NCBI RefSeq assembly: GCF_001636615.1
Contig: NZ_LGEK01000013.1
Coordinates: forward strand, 1-64,000
DNA length: 64,000 bases
Direction: 5' to 3'
From: Mucilaginibacter sp. L294
GTDB lineage: Bacteria; Bacteroidota; Bacteroidia; Sphingobacteriales; Sphingobacteriaceae
Part shown: positions 25,769 to 34,611 of the stretch, one piece after another
Position numbering within the stretch: the stretch's first letter is position 1
Layout: every line of letters begins with the position of its first letter
The notes under the pieces: generated by a model
Told to the model about the DNA's origin: nothing
The model's input: the letters and a program-made list of their open reading frames with translations, nothing else
The model's database searches: none
Translations under genes and position numbers: made by a program

Positions 25769-27403
25769 TTGAAAAGAAAAGATTTCCTTTACCTTACGGG
25801 CATGGGCATAAGTGCTTCCATGCTTAGCCAGTTTACGGCGCTTGGTTCGCCGGTTGTAGCAGGCACTCGTATGCGGGATGTTGATGTAACCATTAAAAAA
25901 CGGATGAGCGATGTAGCCCTTAACGCTGCACGCGCAAAAGGCGCTACCTACACTGATGTACGCCTGGGCCGTTACCTTAATGAGTTTGTAGTAACCCGCG
26001 ACAAAAACATCGAAAACATTGTAGATACCGAATCTTACGGGATGGGTATCCGTGTTATTGCAAATGGCTGCTGGGGCTTTGCCGCAACAGATAAGCTTGA
26101 TAACGACAGCATTGCACGCGCTGCCGAACTTGCCGTAGCCATAGCCAAAGAAAACTCGCGCATACAAGCCGAACCGGTGCAGCTTGCACCACAAAAAGGT
26201 TACGGCGAAGTAAGCTGGAAAACACCTATTGAGCGTAATGCTTTTGAGGTGCCGATGAAAGAAAAAACCGACCTGTTACTATCTGTTAACGATGCTGCCT
26301 TTAAAAATGGCGCTAACTACGTTAACTCGGTACTGTTTATGGTGAATGAGCAAAAATACTTTGCATCAACAGATGGTTCATACATTGACCAGGACATTCA
26401 TCGTATATGGCCGGTATTTGGTGTTACCAAAATTGACGAGAAAAGCGGCAAGTTTGAAACCCGTGCTTCGTTAAGCGCGCCACGCGGAATGGGGTATGAA
26501 TACCTGATGCCACGCGAAAGCGACAAAATAAAAAGCCAGACCACGCTTTACCGCGACCGTTACGATATGCTGGAAGATGCCGGCGCTGCTGCATTGCAAG
26601 CCGCCGAGAAACTGAAGGCAAAATCTGTTGAGCCGGGTAAATACGACCTGGTGCTTGACCCAAGCCACCTGTGGTTAACCATCCACGAGTCTGTTGGCCA
26701 CCCATCAGAACTTGACCGTGTACTGGGCTACGAAGCTAACTTTGCCGGTACCAGTTTCCTTACTTTAGATAAGTGGAAAACAGGCAAGTTTAACTTTGGC
26801 AGCAAAAACGTAAACATTGTAGCCGATAAATTACAGCCGGGTTCGCTTGGTGCTGTAGGTTATGATGATGAAGGCGTTGGTACCAAAAAATGGGATATTA
26901 TTAAAGATGGTATACTGGTAAATTACCAGGCCATCCGCGACCAGGCGCACATCATCGGCTTAAAAGAGTCGCAAGGATGCTGTTACTCGCAAAGCTGGCG
27001 CGATGTACAGTTCCAGCGCATGCCAAACATATCACTGCAACCGGGCAAGGAAAAACTTTCTCCGGCAGATATGATCAAAAATGTGGAAAAAGGTATCTAC
27101 ATCATCGGCGACAGTTCTTTCTCTATCGATCAGCAACGTTATAACTTCCAGTTTAGCGGGCAGCTTTATTATGAGATAAAAGAGGGCAAGGTAGTAGGCA
27201 TGTTAAATGATGTGGCTTACCAGGCCAATACCCAGGAGTTCTGGAACTCCTGCGCGGCAGTTTGCGATAAAGACGACTACCGCTTAGGTGGCTCATTCTT
27301 TGATGGTAAAGGCCAGCCTATGCAATCAAGCGCGGTATCGCACGGTTCATCAACAGCCCGTTTTAACGGGGTTAACGTAATTAACACAGCAAGAAAAATT
27401 TAA
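25769..27403 (+). CDS. TldD-like metalloprotease subunit, copy 2
   Basis: A 544-residue TldD-family protein, a close paralogue of 14613-16250. It has the same HESVGH zinc motif in LTIHESVGHPSELDR and the same DDEGVGTKKWDIIK and SQGCCYSQSWRDVQF stretches. The start is TTG at 25769; the first in-frame ATG (25802) would cut off the leader. The leader reads MKRKDFLYLTGMGISASML: the copy-1 RRR is KRK here, so a strict twin-arginine motif is missing, though a KR pair can work in some Tat signals. It forms an operon with the TldE copy 4 bp downstream. Confidence 0.9.
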   Translation: MKRKDFLYLTGMGISASMLSQFTALGSPVVAGTRMRDVDVTIKKRMSDVALNAARAKGATYTDVRLGRYLNEFVVTRDKNIENIVDTESYGMGIRVIANGCWGFAATDKLDNDSIARAAELAVAIAKENSRIQAEPVQLAPQKGYGEVSWKTPIERNAFEVPMKEKTDLLLSVNDAAFKNGANYVNSVLFMVNEQKYFASTDGSYIDQDIHRIWPVFGVTKIDEKSGKFETRASLSAPRGMGYEYLMPRESDKIKSQTTLYRDRYDMLEDAGAAALQAAEKLKAKSVEPGKYDLVLDPSHLWLTIHESVGHPSELDRVLGYEANFAGTSFLTLDKWKTGKFNFGSKNVNIVADKLQPGSLGAVGYDDEGVGTKKWDIIKDGILVNYQAIRDQAHIIGLKESQGCCYSQSWRDVQFQRMPNISLQPGKEKLSPADMIKNVEKGIYIIGDSSFSIDQQRYNFQFSGQLYYEIKEGKVVGMLNDVAYQANTQEFWNSCAAVCDKDDYRLGGSFFDGKGQPMQSSAVSHGSSTARFNGVNVINTARKI

Positions 27404-27407
27404 ACAT

Positions 27408-28745
27408 ATGGCTATTTTAACTGAAGATGAATGCCGCGCTATCATGAAGAAAGCGCTCAGCTATTCAAAAGCCGACGAATGCGAAATAAACCTGAACGGA
27501 TCTGACTCGGCTAATATAAGGTACGCCCGCAACTCGGTATCAACAAGTGGTGCTATAAGCAGTACCAGCATGGCCATATCATCGGCATTTGGTAAAAAGT
27601 TAGGGGTTATAACCCTTAATGATTACACTGATGAAGCGATTGCTGCTGCTGTAAAAAAATCGGAAGAGCTGGCGCAGCTGGCACCCGAAAACCCGGAATA
27701 TATGCCAATGCTTGGCCCACAAAGCTACGGCCCATCCGGCCAAACCTTTGTACCTGCAACAGCAGCTTTAACACCGGCACAGCGTACCACCATGGTTGCC
27801 GATAGCTTGCAAATAGCGAAAGATAATAAGCTTACCGCTGCCGGCTTTTTAGAAAGCGGCGCGGGTTTCAGCGCTATGATGAACTCCAAGGGTTTATTTG
27901 CGTACAATAAATCTACCGATATCAACTTTTCGGTAACCTTACGTACTGCAGATAGCCAGGGATCGGGCTATGCCACTAAAGATTATAATGATGTTGCTAA
28001 AATGGACGCGGTTAGCTTTACCAAAAGGGCGGCGTTAAAAGCAACTGGCTCAAACGGTGCTAAAGCTATTGAGCCCGGTAAATACACCGTGATATTGGAG
28101 CCTGCAGCAGGTATTGTACTGCTTGAGCAACTTTACGGCAGCCTTGACGCGCGCAGCGCCGACGAAGGCCGTAGCTTTTTAAGCAAACCAGGCGGTAAAA
28201 CCCGCCTTGGCGAAAAACTGGTTGACGAACGCGTAAATATCTATTCAGACCCTACCCACCCTGATCTTCCTGCAAGTTCATGGTCTGGCGATGGCCAGCC
28301 GCTGGGCAAAATGAGCTGGATTGAAAAAGGCGTTGTTAAAAATTTCAGCTACTCCCGTTATTGGGCGCAAAAGAAAGGTGTAAAACCTGTTCCCGGCCCT
28401 GCTAACATTATTATGGAAGGCGGCACCCAAACCTTAGAAGAATTGATAAAAGGCACCGAAAAAGGCATATTGGTAACCCGCCTGTGGTACATACGCCCGG
28501 TTGACCCGCAAACGCTATTGTACACCGGCCTAACCCGCGATGGTACGTTTTATATAGAGAACGGACAGATCAAGTTCCCTATTAAAAACTTAAGGTTTAA
28601 CGAGAGCCCGGTTATTATGCTGAACAACCTGGATGCCCTTGGCAAACAGGAACGCACCGTAAGCGGCGAAAGCAGCCAAAGCGCCCTGATACCGCCAATG
28701 CGTATAAGGGACTTTACGTTTAGCTCGCTTTCTGACGCTGTTTAA
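27408..28745 (+). CDS. TldE/PmbA-like partner subunit, copy 2
   Basis: A 445-residue TldE-type protein, a paralogue of 13278-14609 with the same start region (LSYSKADECEINL), LDARSADEGRSFLSK and C-terminus PPMRIRDFTFSSLSDAV. No HExxxH and no signal peptide, as in TldE. It should form a heterodimer with the TldD encoded 4 bp upstream. If TldD is exported by Tat, this subunit could only follow as a passenger in a folded complex. A strong bidirectional terminator follows at 28761. Confidence 0.9.
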   Translation: MAILTEDECRAIMKKALSYSKADECEINLNGSDSANIRYARNSVSTSGAISSTSMAISSAFGKKLGVITLNDYTDEAIAAAVKKSEELAQLAPENPEYMPMLGPQSYGPSGQTFVPATAALTPAQRTTMVADSLQIAKDNKLTAAGFLESGAGFSAMMNSKGLFAYNKSTDINFSVTLRTADSQGSGYATKDYNDVAKMDAVSFTKRAALKATGSNGAKAIEPGKYTVILEPAAGIVLLEQLYGSLDARSADEGRSFLSKPGGKTRLGEKLVDERVNIYSDPTHPDLPASSWSGDGQPLGKMSWIEKGVVKNFSYSRYWAQKKGVKPVPGPANIIMEGGTQTLEELIKGTEKGILVTRLWYIRPVDPQTLLYTGLTRDGTFYIENGQIKFPIKNLRFNESPVIMLNNLDALGKQERTVSGESSQSALIPPMRIRDFTFSSLSDAV

Positions 28746-28760
28746 TCAGTTTGCAGTAAG

Positions 28761-28807
28761 AGAAATAAAAAAAGCGATGAGTTTTACTCATCGCTTTTTT
28801 TATTTCT
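28761..28807. terminator. Bidirectional terminator
   Basis: GCGATGAG (28774-28781) pairs with CTCATCGC (28787-28794), with seven A before and seven T after; the outer AGAAATA and TATTTCT also pair. It ends the tldD-tldE copy 2 transcript and can stop transcripts from the other side. Confidence 0.9.
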
Positions 28808-28820
28808 CATTTTTTCCACG

Positions 28821-28914
28821 CGTCATTGCGAGGAGCGATAGCGACGTGGCAATCTTCGACATGCTTATCGCCGACCTTTCTATCGAAGATTGCCACGCTA
28901 CGCTCGCAATGACG
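28821..28914. repeat. 94-bp palindromic element, copy 2
   Basis: Begins CGTCATTGCGAGGAGCG and ends CGCTCGCAATGACG. Each arm is a hairpin of its own with stem ATTGC/GCAAT. It is the reverse-complement form of 1051-1144, with only a few differences in the centre. Confidence 0.8.
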
Positions 28915-28954
28915 GGGTTTTAACTATTCCGGTTAACACCCCTCTTTTATTCAA

Positions 28955-29081
28955 CCTGTCATTTCGAATGAGCATGTGTGGGCATGTGAAAAGGCGCGAA
29001 GAGAAATCTTGTTCGAATGACAGGTGGCGAACATTGCATGATGAACAAGATTTCTCCTCGTACCTCGTTCGAAATGACAGG
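28955..29081. repeat. REP-like pair with ATTTC/GAAAT stems
   Basis: The outer ends CCTGTCATTTCGAA and TTCGAAATGACAGG face each other. In both arms ATTTC pairs with GAAAT, where the 94-bp element has ATTGC and GCAAT, and the foot GTC or GAC is kept. A single arm of this family lies at 3362-3400. Confidence 0.75.
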
Positions 29082-29159
29082 ATGGTGAGGTATGGTCAAA
29101 GAGATTGGCATGCTACGCAATGGGGCAAAACCATTCCCCACTTAACCACTCACTATTCT

Positions 29160-31832
29160 CTAAAGGTTAAACGTCATTTTAGCCAGTAAAAACCGGCCCG
29201 GTATGGTGTATGAGCTGCTGGTAAATGTATTTGCCGACAGGTACAGCGCGCTATATGTTTTGGTATTGAACAGGTTTTGCGCGCTTATTTCCAAATCGGC
29301 CTTTACCTTTGTGAACCTGTACCGCATGGATGCATCGGCAAAAACATATTTCAGATCATTAGCCTGCTGCTGATGGGTGTAGTAATGATCGGCAGAGGCG
29401 CTTAAAAACAGGTTGCCCATGGGGTTGTAGTTGAGCACCCCCTGCTGTATCAGCCGCTCGAATTTATTTTTTTGCGCTACCGCGGATGAACTGCTTGTTG
29501 TTTGGCTGTAATTGGCTTTGTAGCTAAAGTTTACCTTATCGCTCACCTTGGTATCCGTGCCAATACTATACACGGTTGAGATGGTATTATAAGGCAGGAT
29601 AATGTTATTCTGAATTTGATTTAGCCTGGTGGTTTGTACCGATACACCTGCGCTAAGGGTAGTACGCAGGCTAAAGGCATACTTACTGATGTAGCCGCTC
29701 CCCGTCCACGAATCCAAATTATTATCAAACGGTAACACAATGCGTTGCTGTAGGTTATTGGTTAGTATGCTGGATGCGATGTTATTGGCATTCATGTGCG
29801 TATAACCCGCGTTCACACTAAAAAAGAACAGCGTAATAGCCTTACGGTAATTAAAGCCCAGGTTGGCCGATTGTGTTTTACGCTCGGTAAGGTCGGCATT
29901 GTTGGCGTACAGCGAGCGGTAATTTTGCAGGATAGACCCATTGTAAACATCCTGTATATTCCCGATATCGTTACGGAAGTTATACCCTAATGAAACATAG
30001 TTTTCTACACTGGTTTGGTATTTAACCGATACACGCGGGTTAAAGTATAAACGGGTAAGGTCTTTATCCAGCCCATAATAACTATCCTTATAATTTATCT
30101 GCTGCAAATTAAGCGGCAACGAAACGCCCACCTTCAGTTTATCGCCCGGTACATCAAAACCGGCCTCGGCATAAACCTTACGGCGCTGCCAGTCGAGGTT
30201 GTTCACCGCGCTGTCTGACACCAAATTCACGGAGTTATCCAACTGTGTTAAGTTCAATGCCGACTGCAGCTTTTGCGACTGGATGCTAAACCCGGCCTTG
30301 TAACTCTGCGTCATGATATTACCGGGAATTTTAAAACTCACATAGTTATTGGTAAACCATGATGGGATATCAACCGTTTGGGTTAGCTGTTTGTAGGCAA
30401 TATTATTATTAAAAATATCAGGGTTAAGCCCGGGATCAATAATGCGGTTCTCCGGCTCGGTACTGCGGTTTAGGTAACTGTAAAGCTCAATGATATGGTT
30501 GCTTTTAAAGGTGTTCATCAAGTTAAACTCGTTGGATATATCCATCAAATTATCCTTAAAAACCTGGTTTACGGGTGTACCGTTTGTATTAAGTGCCGAG
30601 TAGCCGGTGTTGCGGCTGTAATCGACAGTAAAATTATCATTCAGGTAATATTTATCCTTGTTCACATTCAGCAAAAGCTGGCTGTGCAGTATATCCGGCC
30701 TTTGCCTGTTGTTTTGCACCTCGGCATACCTGATGGTATCACCAGGCAGGTAATACTCGCTGAATTTAGAATAGCTCTGCTTTTGATTATCGCGCAGGTA
30801 TGATATGTTGGCACGCAACTGAACATCCTTTTTAAGGTTAACCAGGTTATTAAAATTCAAAATGCCCGATTGATTGAACAGGTAACGGTTGCGCGGCAGG
30901 TCGGGGTCGCCGGCGGTACCTAATGACAGTACCGTACCCGGTTTATCATTATCCAGCCTGGTTAGGTAGCCCGATAAATTGTGCGAGATCAGATCATTCG
31001 CCACATCGTTACCCGTATTATTTGCTTTAAAATAGTTAATGCCTTTATACTTGTCCTTAAACATCATGGCGTTAAGGTCGGCATAGTATTTATCGGGCAA
31101 ACCACCGCCAAGGGTTTCCTGCCCAATCCATTGCATTTTGGCATCCTTTTTCATGGTGAGGTTAAGGGCAACATCTTCGCTTACAACCTTATCTTTCAGC
31201 ATTTTTATAGGCTGATGGTTTTCCATTACCTGTACCTTATCTACCACCCCATTCGGGATGCTGCTTGTAGCGATGTTGTACTTATCGTCAAGTAAATTAT
31301 CGCCACCTATGTACAGGTTAGAGATAGCCTTGCCGTTGTAACTGATCTTGCCATCTTTGGCTACATCAATACCCGGTAGTTTTTTGATCACATCGCCAAT
31401 CACCCTGTCCTGTGGGCTGCTAAAATCTGATACCTTGTAATCGGTTGTATCGCCATGCACCCGCAGCCTGGGGCGGTTATCTTTAATAGTTACAGTTTGC
31501 AGCTGGTTAATTGCCTTGGTAAGCTTAAAATCATAAGCGGCAGCTACAGATGCAACCTGTTTGCTCTGTTTGGTAAACCCCACACAGCTTACTTCCAAGG
31601 CCAGCCCGGTTTTATCAGCATCGGCAGGGATCTGTAAGGTATAATTCCCCTTGCTATCGCTGCTGGTATAGGCAATAATTAAGTTGCTGCCATTTTTAAG
31701 ATTGATACTGGCGTATGATATGGCCTTACCCAGGCTATCGGTAACGGTGCCCTTAAGGCTTTGGGCAAAGCCCGCGGCAGAGCACAGCATACATAAAATG
31801 AACACCGCGCCCAGTTTATATATCCGGCTCAT
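29160..31832 (-). CDS. TonB-dependent-receptor-like outer-membrane beta-barrel protein
   Basis: An 890-residue outer-membrane protein. It has a signal peptide (AVFILCMLCSAAGFAQ), then a carboxypeptidase-regulatory-like beta-sandwich (SLKGTVTDSLGKAISYASINL), a plug-like region (KVSDFSSPQDRVIGDVIKKLPGIDV) and a long beta-barrel with many aromatic strands. It ends AKMTFNL, with the usual C-terminal hydrophobic residue. There is no obvious TonB box, and the family often acts with GLPGLI proteins. Here it overlaps the GLPGLI gene by 4 bp (ATGA). Substrate unknown; peptide or metal uptake are guesses. Confidence 0.88.
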   Translation of the reverse strand: MSRIYKLGAVFILCMLCSAAGFAQSLKGTVTDSLGKAISYASINLKNGSNLIIAYTSSDSKGNYTLQIPADADKTGLALEVSCVGFTKQSKQVASVAAAYDFKLTKAINQLQTVTIKDNRPRLRVHGDTTDYKVSDFSSPQDRVIGDVIKKLPGIDVAKDGKISYNGKAISNLYIGGDNLLDDKYNIATSSIPNGVVDKVQVMENHQPIKMLKDKVVSEDVALNLTMKKDAKMQWIGQETLGGGLPDKYYADLNAMMFKDKYKGINYFKANNTGNDVANDLISHNLSGYLTRLDNDKPGTVLSLGTAGDPDLPRNRYLFNQSGILNFNNLVNLKKDVQLRANISYLRDNQKQSYSKFSEYYLPGDTIRYAEVQNNRQRPDILHSQLLLNVNKDKYYLNDNFTVDYSRNTGYSALNTNGTPVNQVFKDNLMDISNEFNLMNTFKSNHIIELYSYLNRSTEPENRIIDPGLNPDIFNNNIAYKQLTQTVDIPSWFTNNYVSFKIPGNIMTQSYKAGFSIQSQKLQSALNLTQLDNSVNLVSDSAVNNLDWQRRKVYAEAGFDVPGDKLKVGVSLPLNLQQINYKDSYYGLDKDLTRLYFNPRVSVKYQTSVENYVSLGYNFRNDIGNIQDVYNGSILQNYRSLYANNADLTERKTQSANLGFNYRKAITLFFFSVNAGYTHMNANNIASSILTNNLQQRIVLPFDNNLDSWTGSGYISKYAFSLRTTLSAGVSVQTTRLNQIQNNIILPYNTISTVYSIGTDTKVSDKVNFSYKANYSQTTSSSSAVAQKNKFERLIQQGVLNYNPMGNLFLSASADHYYTHQQQANDLKYVFADASMRYRFTKVKADLEISAQNLFNTKTYSALYLSANTFTSSSYTIPGRFLLAKMTFNL

Positions 31833-32764
31833 TTTTTCTCAGGTAGTTCTAATGGGTTGTTGATAACCGGGCCTTGCGAAATCTGGAACTTGCTCGTTGA
31901 ATTAGGATTGGCATTCATCCTGACATTAGCGCCCGAGCCACCCATCGCCGCCTGCATAAACGCCTGCGGGTCTTTTTTCATGGCATCTTTCAGATTAGTA
32001 AATTCCTTTTCGCTGGCTTTTATACCTGTTGATGGCAAGGCAATAACAGATGGGTCGTCAACATCGTCGGCCATGCCTACCATTTTCACAACCGTACCGC
32101 CGCTTTTTATGGTACCTGCTTCGTCACCCGGCGCGGGTTTTTCCAGTTTATCGGCGTTGTCCAGTCCGTCAAATTTAAATACTACCTGTTTTTTAGTGTC
32201 GTAGGCTTCTACAATCAGGCCCGGTAAGCCAATCAGTTTCCATGGGCCGCTATGAAAAGGCACATCGGGGCAAAACCAGGCTGTGTAATCACGCCCGGCA
32301 AAATGCGCGGTTGCTTTCTGGCATTTCAGGCCCGAAAAGCTCGCGGTATCGTTTGTTATCTTCCATTTAATAACCGGCATCGGCTCGTCTATCAAATAGT
32401 TGTTAACCAGTTTCTCTTTCCTGATAAATTTTTTCTGATCGGCAAATGTGAAATACTCTGTACTACTTGCGCGGCCGCCCTTAACGTTAATTTTGATAGG
32501 GCCGCCTGCACTGGCTGCAACCTGCTCTGCCACTTGCTTTCTCATCAGGGCATCCTGTGTTTTACGGTCAAAACTTTTGTAAACGCTTGCACTTCTGCCT
32601 AAAAACAAAACCATGTTCTCGGTATAAATATCGTCGGGCTTGGTGGTATCGCGCAGGTGCGAAAACTTATAGTGGGCTACAGCTTGTGTGCTATCGGGCT
32701 TTTGCGCTTTTGCTACTGCAGCTATAGCGCATACTCCTAAAAATAAGGTAAATAGTTTTTTCAT
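31829..32764 (-). CDS. GLPGLI-family secreted protein
   Basis: A 311-residue secreted protein with a signal peptide (MKKLFTLFLGVCAIAAVAKAQ) and the naming motif in WKLIGLPGLIVEAYD, after the conserved YTAWFCPDVPFHSGP. The family is typical of Bacteroidota and usually sits next to TonB-type barrels, as here. I start at the ATG at 32764. The frame also opens at 32860, but that would place a promoter-like box and a 23-bp palindrome inside the coding region. First gene of a two-gene operon. The molecular function of the family is unknown. Confidence 0.9.
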   Translation of the reverse strand: MKKLFTLFLGVCAIAAVAKAQKPDSTQAVAHYKFSHLRDTTKPDDIYTENMVLFLGRSASVYKSFDRKTQDALMRKQVAEQVAASAGGPIKINVKGGRASSTEYFTFADQKKFIRKEKLVNNYLIDEPMPVIKWKITNDTASFSGLKCQKATAHFAGRDYTAWFCPDVPFHSGPWKLIGLPGLIVEAYDTKKQVVFKFDGLDNADKLEKPAPGDEAGTIKSGGTVVKMVGMADDVDDPSVIALPSTGIKASEKEFTNLKDAMKKDPQAFMQAAMGGSGANVRMNANPNSTSKFQISQGPVINNPLELPEKK

Positions 32765-32808
32765 AACTGTGATATATCTTTTTATGAAGGTTGATAATGA
32801 ATACATCA

Positions 32809-32816
32809 CAAACATA
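32809..32816 (-). promoter_or_regulatory. Promoter -7 box of the GLPGLI operon
   Basis: On the minus strand this reads TATGTTTG, an exact match to the Bacteroidota -7 consensus TAnnTTTG. The ATG at 32764 is about 45 bp downstream. No TTG is found at the usual -33 distance; that place is taken by the palindrome at 32832-32854. Confidence 0.6.
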
Positions 32817-32831
32817 ACTAATAAGTTAGTC

Positions 32832-32854
32832 ATTCTACGAATTATTCGTAGAAT
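32832..32854. promoter_or_regulatory. 23-bp palindromic operator candidate
   Basis: ATTCTACGAAT, one central T, then ATTCGTAGAAT: 11-bp perfect arms. It begins 15 bp upstream of the -7 box and covers the -33 region, the place for a repressor or an activator replacing the -33 contact. The spacing resembles sites of BlaI/MecI-like winged-helix dimers; that is only a suggestion, since no such regulator is encoded in this window. Confidence 0.6.
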
Positions 32855-32895
32855 TAACATTTTTTAACAATTATTAATCTTGAAAAAGAGAGGGG

Positions 32896-33573
32896 TTAGC
32901 CGTCTAAACGGTCTTTGATAACCAGGGTTTCGGCCAGCATATCATGCAGGCATTGCTGTTTTTTGTTGAAGAAACACATCAGGTACCCAACAAAAAGGGT
33001 AGCTGTAGAGAGGTATTTACCCAAATTGCGGTTTAGCGCCCGCGAGGTGGTTAGCTGTTCGCCATAAATATCGCACACACGGATCTTCATGAGCTGCTTA
33101 CCTATGGTGCCACGCTTAGGGCCGCTTTCCAGTTTAGTATTGTAAATGAGTTTGGCAATGGGGGTAAGCGCTATAATACCAATGGTGATACCAATACGGA
33201 CGATCTTATTATCATCGCCGGGGAGGGCAACTAACAGTATCAGCATCACTACAAAGGCCAACAATACAAATGCGGCCAAAACTATCAACCAGTCAATAAC
33301 CGCGGCGGTTGCGCGCTGGTCAAAACTACCGAAGTATTGCATGGGTAATGGCTGCCTGCTAAAGCCAAATAGCTGCCTTAAAGCAGCTATTTCATGAGCT
33401 TCCTTGTAATCGTCCATCGCGGGGGTTTTTACAAAGTCGCCGGGTTTAATTTTATGCTCCCGCAGTTGTTCAATACTGAACGGGCCCTGGGGTTTGCCTT
33501 TAATCACCAGGATGTACTGGTCGTTAGCGGTAGGTTCAGAAATTAAATTGCCGGATGGTTGCATGGTTTTCAA
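32896..33573 (-). CDS. GYF2-RDD domain membrane protein, copy 2
   Basis: A 225-residue protein built like 24590-25219: an N-terminal GYF_2 domain (YILVIKGKPQGPFSIEQLREHKI) and a C-terminal RDD domain. Membrane segments are AAVIDWLIVLAAFVLLAFVV, with a following GIIALTPIAKLIY and ATLFVGYLMCFF. The RDD motif region is KRGTIGKQLMKIRVCD and the end is QQCLHDMLAETLVIKDR. Transport or membrane-adaptor role suspected. It stands alone between the GLPGLI operon and the LiaF-like gene. Two GYF2-RDD proteins in 9 kb suggests one partner type used twice. Confidence 0.84.
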   Translation of the reverse strand: MKTMQPSGNLISEPTANDQYILVIKGKPQGPFSIEQLREHKIKPGDFVKTPAMDDYKEAHEIAALRQLFGFSRQPLPMQYFGSFDQRATAAVIDWLIVLAAFVLLAFVVMLILLVALPGDDNKIVRIGITIGIIALTPIAKLIYNTKLESGPKRGTIGKQLMKIRVCDIYGEQLTTSRALNRNLGKYLSTATLFVGYLMCFFNKKQQCLHDMLAETLVIKDRLDG

Positions 33574-33610
33574 ATTTAAACATTGTGCTTCCCATCCGGC
33601 AATAAAACTA

Positions 33611-34609
33611 TTAATATTTAACTACTTTAAAATCAGATATACCGCCTTTTAAATGTATAACTATCTTGTTTGCTGCGGTAGCAAAACCTTGTGTTTCGTA
33701 TGTATTATCACCCTTTTTATCAAACCCGGTAAACTCTGTTGATGACAGGCCAGAGTCTGAAGTGATACGGCATGCAGCATTTGCAGGCACTTTAATTTCT
33801 ACTTCTGATACCCCGGTTGATACTTCTACATTGGTTTCGGCAACAGGCTGACCAAGTTTAACATGGAAGGATGCTGCACCACCGTTTATGATAAGGTTCC
33901 TGATCTTAAACGCCGCCAGGTCAAAATCAAGTTCGGTTGCGCCTGCCTTAACATTAATATCCCATTGTGGGTTAGTATTAAGTTTGATGGTGGCCGAGTT
34001 ACCTTTATCGGTATCCCACTGTATGTGGCCTTTTTTATCCTTCATGTGCAGGTTAAGCACAGGAACTGTGCCTTCCATAGTATGTGTATAAATGTACCTG
34101 TTATAACGCTCGCGGGTTGTAGCTGTAAAAAGCTGGTTGGTTGTATCTTTTAAAATGTACTCCGTACCGCCGCCGCTAATATTAAGTTTGGCAACGGTTG
34201 CGGTTGCTGCGTAAGGTTCGGTATAGGTGCTGCTGCCTTCAACCTTTACAATGCCGGTGCTATCGCTTTTGCTATCATCGTCGTCGTCGCTGTCATTATC
34301 GTCATCATCTTTATACCAGCCTTTGTCATTAAAATGCCAATTGCCGTTAAGCGGAGAAAACCAGCGGTTTTCAAAATGACCGAATATGAGTAAGCCAAAG
34401 CCCAATATAACCACCCCTATTTTAAGGGCTGTTGCCCAGGCTGCTTTATTGTTGGCAAACACCAGGTTTACACCACCCATGATCAGGAATATTGGCCATA
34501 GGTGCCATATATTACCCCAGTGGAAATCTATTACATGATAATTATCTAACAGGAACACGGTTCCTAAAAGAACCAGGATCAGGCCCGGTACAATTTTTTC
34601 GCTTTTCAT
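33611..34609 (-). CDS. LiaF/LiaI-type membrane protein with beta-rich C-terminus
   Basis: A 332-residue protein. Three membrane segments come first (IVPGLILVLLGTVFLLDN, IWHLWPIFLIMGGVNLVFA, LKIGVVILGFGLLIFGHF), matching the LiaI/LiaF-type transmembrane region. Next comes a strongly acidic linker of about 15 Asp and Ser residues (near residue 105). A beta-rich domain of about 200 residues follows, with regular strands (VAKLNISGGGTEY, ELDFDLAAFKIRNLII, KIVIHLKGGISDFKV) like the DUF2154/toast-rack C-terminus of LiaF. In Firmicutes LiaF senses envelope stress. The gene follows pspC by 2 bp. Confidence 0.84.
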   Translation of the reverse strand: MKSEKIVPGLILVLLGTVFLLDNYHVIDFHWGNIWHLWPIFLIMGGVNLVFANNKAAWATALKIGVVILGFGLLIFGHFENRWFSPLNGNWHFNDKGWYKDDDDNDSDDDDDSKSDSTGIVKVEGSSTYTEPYAATATVAKLNISGGGTEYILKDTTNQLFTATTRERYNRYIYTHTMEGTVPVLNLHMKDKKGHIQWDTDKGNSATIKLNTNPQWDINVKAGATELDFDLAAFKIRNLIINGGAASFHVKLGQPVAETNVEVSTGVSEVEIKVPANAACRITSDSGLSSTEFTGFDKKGDNTYETQGFATAANKIVIHLKGGISDFKVVKY

Positions 34610-34611
34610 AA

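Larger units (their letters stand above)
28746..29159. other. Intergenic region of terminator and repeats
   Basis: About 410 bp between convergent genes, filled by a bidirectional terminator (28761-28807), a 94-bp palindromic element (28821-28914), a second repeat pair (28955-29081) and ACCACTCACTATTCTC words at the right end. No gene is seen. Confidence 0.8.

Noticed and set aside
13278-28745. Recombination hot spot between the two tldD-tldE copies
   Set aside because: The copies are clearly related in protein but their DNA differs at many third positions, so a site-specific or homologous inversion switch is not supported by what I see.
28821-29081. Insertion sequence or rRNA/tRNA gene
   Set aside because: No transposase frame is present and the palindromes do not fold into a cloverleaf; they are explained as REP-like repeats.
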